From contig AP026539.1 in assembly GCA_026075535.2 (NCBI GenBank), positions 124,001 through 188,000 of the forward strand: 64,000 nucleotides of DNA, written 5' to 3'. The notes beneath the pieces are model-generated. The model did no database searches. It was not told where the DNA came from and saw only the letters and a program-made list of their open reading frames with translations. The stretch's first letter is position 1, and each line of letters opens with the position of its first letter. Below, piece after piece: positions 1 to 9,641 of the stretch. The stretch comes from Tricholoma matsutake (lineage: Eukaryota > Basidiomycota > Agaricomycetes > Agaricales > Tricholomataceae). Both the position numbers and the translations under genes were made by a program.

Positions 1-235
1 TCACTGGGGTTCAAACATTCACTAGTCACCAAGTAGTTAGTCTCCCCTAGACAGACTATAAAATTTGTGTCTTTGTGATGGGGAAGAGGACAACACTCAT
101 ATATATAGTCTGTTTTCACGTGCACCTATGATACCGTTGATGGAATTTTCAAACCATGTGAGTATCAAAAATCTCCTTTTAAGGAGAATCTTGATAAGAT
201 AACATCAAAGGGAGTAGCAGGCTGCACTGTGAGCC
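1..235. other. left-edge non-coding stretch
   Basis: I see no coding potential, LTR end or RNA gene here. It holds a TATA-like run near 100-112 and is upstream of the first degenerate gene. It may contain that gene's promoter, but nothing in the sequence proves it. Confidence 0.3.
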
Positions 236-1020
236 ATGCACAATTGGTTCAGAGTTTCCACTATGCCTGCTCACCACCCACCCATAACCCCTGGTAATCT
301 AGCTACACAGAGAACGTTCATTTTGGCACATTCCGGACACACGTCGCAACATCCTCTCTCCATGGGTTCTTCGACACCTCTCATCCCTTCTCAAAGACCT
401 CTATCGTACCAGACCCCATCCAACCTAGCGCAGAAGCGTAAACAGAGTGATAACAAGGAAAATGAACTGCCACATCTCCCAGGCTACACACAGGCCTCAA
501 CAAGTGTCAAGAAGTGGAAGCCTTATAGTGCATGGAAAACTACTCCCGAAAAATTAGAGGTTGTCTTCACAGATATTGAAGGGGGCTTGGAGAATTTCTC
601 TATGAAATATTCCGGTTGAAGAATGAGGATGGAGATAAGGTGCACCATAGCAAGTGACATGCAGGAATGGTTCAGCACTTTTTGCAGGGGAATACTCGGC
701 ACACACCTGCAATAATAATTGATGCCTGGTTTCAGAACCCTGATGGGTGTATCTCGGCTGGCTCAGCAGAAGACAGTCTCATGTATTCTACAGACACCCC
801 GTACTTGGAAATCCAATCAATTCGTGCAGCTTTGACATCATTTGCTGTTCAGATTGTTGAGAAGATGGTTGTGAAGGAAGCACAACTTGCAGTCCATCCC
901 AGGATTGTGGACACAGCGTCCATGGTAGGCTTGACACATAAAGTGGCTGTGGTAGCCATAAACGGCACTCAACATCTGCTGCCTACAATTGGCAGACGTG
1001 CGCACAAATCTCCTATCTGA
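236..1020 (+). pseudogene. hypothetical mushroom-family protein, frameshifted
   Basis: Two open segments (236-619 and 667-1020) belong to one protein. The frame starting near 586 (LGEFLYEIFRLKN...) reads through to the second segment, giving one small frameshift near 580-590 and one in-frame TGA near 656 just before HAGMVQHF. The N-terminal part is Ser/Pro/Thr-rich and basic (QKRKQSDNKEN). The C-terminal part carries an HTPAIIIDAWFQNPDG motif. From memory, similar proteins of unknown function recur in Agaricomycete genomes beside helicases and transposons; I cannot verify that here. No catalytic motif is visible, so no function is assigned. Its 3' end overlaps the minus-strand helicase remnant. 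Confidence 0.4.
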
Positions 1021-1606
1021 CAGAAAGCTGGCCAGAACACATTTCCCCACCAGTACAGCAAGTGTACCTCATCCACCCCAAGCATACAGACTCTGTCACC
1101 AAAGGCTTTCTGGTCAAGAAGCTGACCAAAACCATGAGTAGTTAATTCTTCAGGTGAATTGAGCACCATTGTATTCCCAGTGCGTGCTTCAACCCACAGG
1201 TCTCTTCCAGATTTTTGGGCTTCTGCATGGGTGTCGGAGTTGATTACTATGGTGTTAAGACCGAAACAAGTCATTTTTTCTCCCTATATTTCATTGATTA
1301 ATGATGGATAGTATAGAAAGAGGGAAATTGCATGTGTACCATATCTACCTGCAATGCTTTGGTTGGGCAGACTACTATCATTGCTGGATCTTTGGGAAAT
1401 GTGATTCCTCTGAGTGCAAGACTTGGATCTTGGGAAATTGCATGGATGACGAGCATAAGAAAGCTAAAAAATCCAGTTTTGCCCATGCCTGTTGCCATGG
1501 TTGCCAAAACATCCTCACCATCCATAGCATGGCAGATACCCTCAATCTGATAGTCATGAGGCTCAAAGGAGGGTGGAAGACATTCTCCAAGGATCTTTCA
1601 AACTAG
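969..1606 (-). pseudogene. RecQ-like DEAD/DEAH helicase, N-terminal fragment
   Basis: Read on minus, the protein shows in order: a Q-motif-like FEPHDYQIEGI, Walker A ATGMGKTG, motif Ia VVCPTKALQ, and a motif II variant GVDEVHLLYWWG (DEVH). A 65-nt intron (1348 down to 1284, GT...AG) joins CPTKALQ to GEKMTCFG in phase 0. Only the first RecA-like half is present; helicase domain 2, RQC and HRDC are absent. The upstream frame meets a stop just before 1606. Members of this family unwind DNA with ATP and are amplified in mushroom genomes. This copy is truncated at both ends and should be inactive. Confidence 0.8.
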
Positions 1607-1952
1607 AGCATGGCCTGCTGGTATATTATAAACTGGGCCATCTTGAGCTTGGGGGGTAGGCCCAATCAATGAGCTAGAGCTGTCCATATGTTTGGAAAAA
1701 AGAGTGACAGGAATTAAGTGATATATAGAAGTTAAATATGGGGTCTATTCAGAAAACAATGGGTCAATTAGCAGGCATGTCATGTGTGTTTGGCCTTGCA
1801 TTTTTTTTCATGTGAGTCTGTTGCAAGCGAATGTTCCATCAATGGTTTTGACCCTGCAAGTAAAAATAGACTACTAAGTAGTCACTTCTTCGGAAGCCCT
1901 CAGGCTGACTCAAAAAAGTTTATTTGAAACCATAGCCAGGCTTCCATTAGAC

Positions 1953-3128
1953 TTGATTCCCTTGCCCAACAACTCAGTTCCTTGGCATCTGGTGGCAATG
2001 GTCTCCAATCCTGTATGTGGCTCCTTACTAGACCAACAGCAGGGTAAAATCAGGCAAGTGCTCTTCTGTGAAGGTGGGCAGAATGTGGTGATTGGTGGTA
2101 ATATTTCATCCCTTCTTGATCTTTTGAAAGGTGACAGATAAACAGGAACTCTTGACCAGTTGATTTTATGGGATGTGGAAGATCAGGAGGGTCATAGGTT
2201 CAGAATGATATTAATGCCACCTAGGTCATCTGTGTTAGACATGGTGTGGCAGGTTGTCGATGGTTCTATCTATCTTGTTGTTTTACCTTCCCATGGGCAG
2301 CACTTGTATTTCCTGAGTCACTGTGTTGAGGGTCGCTTCAGTTTGGGGAATGGTTTGGATGAGCTTACATTCAATATGCATTGCCCTCCAGGGCCATTTA
2401 AGCATGGAGCCATATCCTGTTATGAGTCCACAGTAGCCTCGATGACGGGTCACAAAGTGGTTGTTAGAGGAAATATGTATGAGAACAGGGCGATTCTCTT
2501 CTGTCCTTCCTTTTCATAATGAAGCTGACAACCTCCAAAGTAGTGTCTGAATTCCCCTCAGCATGTTTTAATGATGCTGACCCATTGCTTCCTGAATCTC
2601 AGATAATGTATCTCCATCTACTGTCAGAAACATGGATTCTTGTGTTCCTTCTTCAAGAATTGAAAATGTATGCATTTGGAAAAGCCTATTGGAAGTTTTG
2701 CCATAATTCATTTGTTTCATTATCATGACAGAGTTGAATATGATACTCATCAAACAAGCTACCTTGCATCAAGCAGAATTATATATTGAATCCGGACCAA
2801 TTAAGCCATTCTTCAGGGTCACTGTCAGTGTTTCAGAGCCATTGGGATTAATGCTCTTGCATGATAGCGATAGTGGCGCACAACTTTACAGCTTAACAGA
2901 ACATCAACCAGTCAGAGTCAGGAACTCTGAGGTGAGGCTCCCCGATTTGGCCTTCCCTGTAGCCTTTGTCCCCAGGAGTTCATACACGATTCTAGGAGGC
3001 ATTGGTATGGAACCGCTCAAGCCCAAGTTTACATTCTCTAAAATTCCATTATTTAGAATTCATACATATTTCTGATATGCAGTTATCTTCATATTCAAAG
3101 GTTGCTATTTCATCATGTAGGTGGTAAC
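1953..3128 (+). pseudogene. WD40/beta-propeller-like gene remnant
   Basis: Four consecutive open segments (1953-2141, 2160-2519, 2519-2728, 2725-3075) read as one degenerate gene. Repeating beta-strand patterns such as GGQNVVIGGNISSLLDL, followed by ILWDVEDQEG, resemble WD40 blades, and DLAFPVAFVPRSSYTILGG is another candidate blade. A possible 3' splice site (catcatgtag) lies at 3111-3120, just before element E1. The GTAAC duplication shows that the left flank (to 3128) and the sequence from 9344 were contiguous before E1 inserted. Stops and frame changes make a working protein unlikely. Domain identity is by pattern only. Confidence 0.4.
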
Positions 3129-3530
3129 TGTTAGGAAACCACCCCATTACCTAATAAAATTTCGTTTTTTTATTATTATGTCAAATTATGCTACATGACG
3201 CCAAATGACGCTACACTTTGATAGCATGAGAATTTTATTTTGCATGCATCAATATGTACATGCATGTATGAGTGCGTCAGTAACAACAATGTACAATATA
3301 TGTAACATAGTATATAAACCCTAAATATATGCCTAGGGGACCCCAGTTGTGTTCTCTTAGGTATTCCACCTATGCTTTCAGTGTGAAAGGCCTTTGTCAA
3401 CAAACTCACCTATTAATAACCCCTCACATCAAAACCATCAGTTCCCCCATCATGAGCGCAGATCCCACCCCCTTCTTGTAGAGAGAACCCACATGGTCTT
3501 AGCTAGCAGATAGTGGGTGTCACCCTAACA
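3129..3530 (+). repeat. E1 5' LTR with promoter
   Basis: 402-bp LTR from TGTTAGG to CCTAACA. A TATATAAA box at 3311-3318 lies 34 nt before AGTTGTGTTCT (3345-3355), which is the complement of the primer site and therefore the inferred RNA start. U3 would be 3129-3344 and R would begin at 3345. The same architecture recurs in the E2 and E3 LTRs and in a solo LTR at 30010-30411. The small open frame on the opposite strand of each LTR copy is a shadow. Confidence 0.93.
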
Positions 3531-3532
3531 GA

Positions 3533-3543
3533 AGAACACAACT
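3533..3543 (+). promoter_or_regulatory. E1 self-priming primer binding site
   Basis: AGAACACAACT lies 2 nt after the 5' LTR and is the exact 11-nt reverse complement of 3345-3355 in the LTR, where transcription is predicted to start. The match does not extend on either side. This copies the Tf1/sushi arrangement, in which the first 11 nt of the transcript fold back as primer for minus-strand synthesis instead of a tRNA. No tRNA-type TGG start is present near the LTR. Confidence 0.8.
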
Positions 3544-4018
3544 TCCCATATCAGTGCACCTTCTCTTACTTGTGCATACGTCATTGTTTCACCGTGCCAC
3601 ATCCGATTACTCATCCTTTCAGCACGAGCTGGAAGTACTTGTATATATGTAATCTACCTTTTCTTTTGTAAGCCGATGCCAGGCCTTGCCTTACATTGCG
3701 ACCACCAGTGATCGAGAGGCAGCACTCATCATTAGGACAGCTGCAACCAGACAACCGATTGGATCTGGTTTAGTTACGATTTACATCACTCTATTCGGAT
3801 GACTATTTTAGTTACAAGCTGAATTCAGTGATATCTCCGAGATCAGGCACTGTTGGAAGGGTTATTGATCCGAAGTGTCAAAATAGCGCCCGACGAACGA
3901 TGAACGATTGACGAACGATTGACGAATGATCACATGACCTGTAAATGTTTGGAGAGGTCTCAAAAAAAAAAAAATCTTGAATTTGTTGCAGAACTGATTC
4001 ATCACAGATCTAACAATT
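3544..4018 (+). other. E1 untranslated leader
   Basis: Leader between the primer site and gag. It contains short tandem copies of a GACGAACGATT-like unit near 3892-3930. The repeat recurs with different copy number in E2 (about 18548-18598) and E3 (about 56705-56745, opposite strand). It could be a packaging or dimerisation region, but that is inference. Confidence 0.4.
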
Positions 4019-5115
4019 ATGTCTGAACCCTCAACTTCTAATCCCAGTCCTAATCCTGTTCCCACACCAGCGCTAGAGGTGAAAATTGATGCACTTATGG
4101 TGCAAATGTCACAATTAGTGTCAGTGTTGGCAGCATCACAACCCAGACAAGCAGAAGTACAGCCAGAGATGACAGGAGAAAGAGATGATGAGATGGAGGA
4201 GATGGTGGAGTGGATGTCGCAGGAGGATGAGATGGTGGAGAAATCTGGAAATGGAAAAGCGCGCTTACCTAAGTATGCACCCCCACAAATCTTTGACGGT
4301 ACCATGGAGAATACAAAATCCTTCATCAGCTCTATAGTACTGTACATCCATGAGAGGAAGCCAGAGTTTCCTACAGCGGAGTCTAGGATTATGTTTGCTC
4401 TCTCATACATTCAGGGGGGGAAGGCACAGTTCTGGAGAAACGAGGCTATTAATCAAATTGCCGTGGGAAATAAACCATTTGCAACCTTCAAGGAATTTCT
4501 GGAGAGATTGTAGGCACAGTTTGGAGACCCTAATCCAAAGGTGACAGCCAATGCTAAATTAAAGACCATGCACCAAGGTTCCCTAATGGTGGATGAATTT
4601 TTTTTGCAGTTCAAAGAAGAAGCTTCGCAAATGGATATGGGAGAAGCTGTGTTGGTAGAGTTTTTGGAAGCAGGATTAAATCCCTCTTTATTCAAGTCTA
4701 TCTACTGACTACCTTCTTTGCCAGAGAAGTTGGACAAGTGGTATAATTGGGCAATGCGCCTTGACTGGCAATATCGGCAGGAACAGGCAGAGTCAAAGTT
4801 GATGTATGGAAGTAGTAAATTTGGAAAGTCATCAGGAGGAAAGTCCGAGAAAGGAAAGGCACTTCAGGCACAAGCTCTGAGGGCACAGCCACCAGCCATG
4901 GCAGTGACACTATAGTTACGGAGTCAGCAGCACCAGCAGAGGCAATGGAGGTTGATCAAGCAGGGAGATGAGCCCCACTTAAATGTTTTAACTGTGGGCA
5001 GTTAGGACACATTTCTAGGAATTGTAGGCAGAAAATAAAGATTAGGGAAGCTACAATCGAGGAAGTGAAGCCGGAGGAAGGCAAGCAGAAGAATTTTGTG
5101 GAAGAGTCCCAGTGA
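4019..5115 (+). pseudogene. gag: E1 gag
   Basis: Capsid/nucleocapsid precursor of about 365 codons by comparison with the intact E3 copy. An acidic N-terminal spacer is followed by the retrotransposon gag domain (LPKYAPPQIFDGT... FLERL) and a CCHC zinc knuckle, CFNCGQLGHISRNC, near 4984-5025. Inactivating changes: TAG at 4510 (GAG in E2/E3), TGA at 4706-4708 (CAA in E2, CGA in E3), a one-base deletion near 4910, and TGA at 4969-4971 (CGA in E2/E3). The gag stop at 5113 lies inside the pol open frame, which is -1 relative to gag. Confidence 0.9.
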
Positions 5116-8100
5116 AAATTTCCCCATTAATGACCCAGAATCATTACAATGTATTAGTATCTGAGGAAACCCAGAGCAAATCAGAAAAGTAAATCGAGGA
5201 GGAGTACAACTGTTGTCAATCATGTGACAAAGAAAATTGTCACATGTCATTTCTGAAAACCCCTAAATTCTTTATTCACTCTGCATGCATAGAACCTGAA
5301 ATCACCTTGACTGTGGGACTGAAGACAGTGGACACACATGCAGCTATTGATGTGGAAGCGTTGCTTGATAGTGGTGCTACAGAATTATTCATTAACTGAT
5401 CCTTAATTACCGGAAACAGTGTTAACACCCGCAAGCTGGTGCAACCTATAATGGTGTACAATATTGATGGAACAGTCAATCGTGGAGGAACTATCAAGGA
5501 GGAGGTGACTATTATCAGGAGCATCAGGAGCGAGCCATATTTGAAGTGTGCGATCTTGGGAAAACCAATCTAATAATAGGATGTCCATGGTTATGGAAGC
5601 ATAATCCCAAAATTGATTGGAAAACTGGGAAAGTACAAATGACTCATTGTCCTAAGGAATGTAATGTGTATGGGAGGAAGATGAAGAAAGAAAAAAGGAA
5701 AAAGAAAGAGAAAGAACATCCGAGGAAGTATTCTGTTATGATGGAGGAAGTGGAGGATGAGGAAATACCAAATGGGGAAGTTCCAGTCATGATCGAGAAA
5801 GAAGAGCAGAAGCAAACCTTTAGAGCAATTTGTGGAGGACAGTCATGGGACAAGAATATCGTGAAGGTGGAGAAGCCAGTGGAGGAATGGGTGCGAAAAG
5901 TGTATCACGAATATCTGTCAGTGTTTCATAAGAAGGAGTCTGAGCGAATGCTGGTGCAGAAGCCATGGGATCATGCGATTGAGATGAAGCCAGGGTTTGT
6001 GCCAAAGAAGTTGAAGGTATATCCGTTATCTCTGATGGAACAAGAAGAAGTGGATGCATTCCTGAAGGAGCAATTGTGCAAAGGATACATACGACCTTCG
6101 AAATCACCACAGATGTCACCAATATTCTTTGTGCCAAAGAAAGACCAAAGGAAGAGGATGTGTACAGATTATAGGTATCTGAATGAGTGGACAGTGAAGA
6201 ACATGTACCCCCTGCCGTTGATCTCAGAAATCATTGACAAGGTGGGAAAAGCCAAGGTCTTTACAAAATTGGATTTACAATGGGGATACAATAATGTACA
6301 AATAAAGAAAGGAGATGAGTGGAAGGCTGCATTTGCCACGCATCGAGGATCCTTCGCGCTGCTTGTCATGTTTTTCGGGATGACCAATAGTCCCCCGACT
6401 TTCCAAAATATGATGAATGACATTTTCAAGGATGTAATAGACAAAGGCGTGGTAATAATATTCATTGACGACATTCTGATATTCATGGAGGATGAAGAAA
6501 ATCATGAGGCAATAGTGCAGGAGGTTTTATGGAGGTTGGCAGAGAATGATCTATTTTTGAAACCAGAGAAGTGTGTGTTTGGGGCAAGCGAGATTGAGTT
6601 CCTAGGATTATTGATCGGCCCTGATGGGATCAAAATGGATCTGATCAAGGTACAGGCGATCACAGATTGACCTGCACCCACCCATGTCAAGGAGGTTCAA
6701 GCCTTCTTGGGACTCGCAAATTATTATTGTTGCTTTGTGCACAATTTGTCTAAAATTGCTGCACCCTTACATAACCTTATGCAAAAAGGAGTAGTATGGA
6801 GGTGGGGAGAGCAGCAGCAGACAGCATTTGAGGAGTTGAAGAGGAAGTTTGTGGAGGGACCAATATTAGCCCCAGTGGATTTCACACGCCCTTTGCGAGT
6901 GGAATCCGATGCATCCAATTTTGCTGCTGGAGCAGTATTATCAATGCTGTGCAAAGATGACAAATGGCATCCTTGTGCATATTTGTCCCGAGGATTGAAT
7001 GATGTGGAGAGGAATTATGATGTGCATGACAAAGAGATGTTGGGAATAATACGAGCATTGGAGGCATGGAGGCATTATTTGGAGGGATGTATGCATCAGA
7101 TTGAGATCTGGACAGATCATCAAAATCTGCAATACTTCATGTCCGCTAAAAAGCTTAATCGCTGGCAAGCACATTGGGCACTATTCCTATCGCGTTTCAA
7201 TTTTCACTTGGTCCACAAAGCGGGAAGCTTCATGAGGAAAGCAGATGCATTATCCAGATGTATTGATCATAAAAGGGGGGTGGAGGAGGACAATAAGAAT
7301 GTTACCTTGCTCAAACCCGAATACTTTTGCATTTGCGCTATGCGTCAAGGGCATCTATTAATAGATAGCTCGGAAATGGAAATGTTGTCTAAAATTAGAC
7401 AATGTTTGGAAATGGATGAGGAAGTAGTGGAAGCCATGAAAGCTCTGAAGGGAGCGAAGAAAGGTAATATTAAAGGAGATGAATGGACTGAGGAACAAGG
7501 GTTGGTGTTGTTTTGAGGAAAAGTGTATGTACCGAAGGATCAGGATTTGCAAAGGGAGATCATCTGGTTACATCATAATATGCTGATTGCCGGACACCCA
7601 GGAAGATGGAAGACATTGGAATTAGTAATGAGAAATTATTGGTGGCCCGGAATTTTGAAGTATGTGTTGGGGTATGTGGATGGATGTGATACGTGCATGA
7701 GGGGGAAGAAACCTCCAGAGAAACCTGCAGGAAAATTAATGCTGAACCCTATACCTAAAGCACTGTGGCGAGATATATCTGTGGATTTTATTACTGGATT
7801 ACCCAAAGCTCAAGGGTACAATGCAACATTCATAGTATGTGACCGCTTAGCAAAGGAGGTCCATATTATTCCTACTACTACAGAAACCTCATCATTGGGC
7901 TTGGCACACCTCTATCTAAATCAGGTATGGTGGTTACATGGGTTACCCGATACCATTATCTCCAATTGTGGACCACAATTTGCTTCCACATTTATGCGAG
8001 AGCTGAACAACATATTGGGGATTCAAACTAAACTATCTACGGCATATCACCCACAGACTGATGGGCAGACAGAGAGAATGAACCAGGAGTTGGAGCAGTA

Positions 8101-8926
8101 CCTACATATGTTTGTCAACTACCAACAAACCGACTGGCCCGAATGGCTGGCAATTGCCGAATTTTCCCACAATAACAAATTCCATTCGGCTACTCCTATG
8201 TCACCCTTTTTCACAAATTATGGATATCATCCTCGCATGGGAGTAGAACCCAGAAGGGAAGTCAAAGTACAGTCGGTAGAAGACTTTGTATCTAAGATGC
8301 AAAAGGTACAAGAGGAAGCAGAGGTGGCATTGAAGAAAGCACATGATGACATGATGCGACACCCGGATCGTACTTGAGCATGTGCTCCAGAGTACAAAGT
8401 TGGTGACTTGGTGTGGTTAAGTACCAAGGACCTGAATATTCCACAACCTTCGAGGAAACTTACGGAGAAACAAGTTGGCCCATATGTGATGTCTAAAGTG
8501 ATCTTGCCTAATGCGGTAGTGCTAAAATTACCCCAATCATTCAAGATTGAGCCCGAGATTAATGTATCCCGCCTACGCCCTTACCACCCACCCACTATGC
8601 CTGGCCAACAAACTACTCCACAACCTCCAATAATAGTAGAAGGTGCTCCAGAATACATAGTTGAAGAAATTCTAGACTCATGTCTTTGACAGAACAAATT
8701 GGAGTTCTTAATAAAGTGGAAAAACTATACCGACAAAAATAATTTGTGGGAACCGGAAGAGAATTGTAAGCGAGCACGTAACGTGATCACCCAATTCTTT
8801 AAATGTAATCTGAATGCTCCGCGTCACATTGCGAGAATGGTGTATGAGGGGATGAAATTCCAGCCTTACCAAAATTTCACAGAGGGGACAGACACAATAT
8901 TTTCTCATCTGGAAGTCGAGGCATAA
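5046..8926 (+). pseudogene. pol: E1 pol (PR-RT-RNase H-integrase-chromodomain)
   Basis: Frame -1 relative to gag, opening after a stop at 5043-5045 and overlapping gag by about 70 nt. Domains: retropepsin with LLDSGAT (about 5365-5385); reverse transcriptase with the catalytic FIDDILIF (about 6462-6485) in an RT beginning near [19 protein letters not shown]; RNase H with VESDAS and TDHQNL; an H2C2 zinc-binding region (HHNMLIAGHPG... CDTCMRGK); a DDE integrase core (VDFITGLP, SNCGPQFAS, E of NQELEQ); and a chromodomain (VEEILDS...LEFLIKWKNY). The chromodomain keeps the aromatic residues expected to bind methylated H3K9. Stops at 5161, 6668, 7514, 8375 and 8687 disable it; most are CGA->TGA. 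Confidence 0.93.
7268..7281 (+). promoter_or_regulatory. E1 internal (central) polypurine tract
   Basis: CATAAAAGGGGGGT lies inside pol just after RNase H, encoding the HKRGVEED stretch. It matches the 14 nt at the 3' polypurine tract exactly. E2 keeps it at 21922-21935 and E3 at 53350-53363. It could prime a second plus strand, as in Ty1 and lentiviruses. Confidence 0.55.
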
Positions 8927-8937
8927 AAGGGGGGTAA
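8922..8937 (+). promoter_or_regulatory. E1 3' polypurine tract
   Basis: Purine-rich CATAAAAGGGGGGTAA sits directly against the first TG of the 3' LTR (8938), the required place for the plus-strand primer. It overlaps the pol stop codon TAA (8924-8926). Confidence 0.85.
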
Positions 8938-9338
8938 TGTTAGGAAACCCCCCATTACCTAATAAATTTTCATTTCTATTTTATTATGTCGAATTATGCT
9001 ACATGATGCCAAATGACGCTACACTTTGATAGGGTGAGAATTTTATTTCGCATGCATCAATATGTACACGCATGTACGAGTGCGTCAGTAACAACAATGT
9101 ACAATATATGTAACATAGTATATAAACCCTAAATATATGCCTAGGGGACCCCAGTTGTGTTCTCTTAGGTATTCCACCTACGCTTTCAGTGTGAAAGGCC
9201 TTTGTCAACAAACTCACCTATTAATAACCCCTCGCATCAAAACTGTCAGTTCCCCCATCATGAGCGTGGATCCCGCCCTCTTCTTGTAGAGAGAACCCGC
9301 ATGGTCTTAGCTAGCAGATAGTGGGTGTCGCCCTAACA
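8938..9338 (+). repeat. E1 3' LTR
   Basis: 401-bp LTR from TGTTAGG to CCTAACA, followed by the GTAAC target duplication at 9339-9343. It differs from the 5' LTR by several substitutions and small indels, many at CpG or TpG/CpA sites. Confidence 0.94.
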
Positions 9339-9641
9339 GTAACCTTTCTCCGCGAACAACGTTGAATGTTTTCCCATAGGGCATATGTATGCGTTGGATG
9401 TGAGTCTCAATTTTCTTTCTAGTGACTTGCGTTACAGTAAAACCAGGGTTTTCTGCTGAAAGGGACATCCACTATTCGCGTAGTCGCAGCCGTGATGCCG
9501 TTAGATAAGTAGGAAGGGGAGGCAACTGCGAAATACGGCTGGGCAATGTGTATGTTTGACTTCCCTGGTTTGTCCTGATTACATTTATCCTGGACAAGCT
9601 CAAACATCAAGTATTGCACAGTTGATCTTCAGAACAACAAG
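9339..9641. other. right flank of E1
   Basis: About 300 bp with no convincing gene. It begins with the second GTAAC copy, so its start joins the sequence before 3124 and may hold a scrap of the WD40-like gene. The remainder would include the 5' region of the JmjC gene. Confidence 0.3.

Larger units (their letters stand above)
3129..9338 (+). mobile_element. Ty3/gypsy chromodomain retrotransposon E1, full length
   Basis: Complete 6210-bp element with LTRs at 3129-3530 and 8938-9338 (TG...CA ends) and a perfect 5-bp target duplication GTAAC (3124-3128 and 9339-9343). Order: self-priming site, gag, PR-RT-RNase H-integrase-chromodomain, polypurine tract. PR-RT-RH-IN order makes it Ty3/gypsy, and the C-terminal chromodomain makes it a chromovirus. 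Stops in gag and pol (4510, 4706, 4969, 6668, 7514, 8375, 8687) mean it cannot encode its own proteins now. The LTR pair differs at several positions, so the insertion is not recent. It is a sibling of E2 and E3. Confidence 0.96.

Noticed and set aside
3191..3409. 72-codon open frame repeated on the opposite strand of each E-family LTR (also near 8999, 17846, 37774)
   Set aside because: It lies in non-coding LTR sequence, covers the TATA box and RNA start, and recurs only because the LTR recurs.
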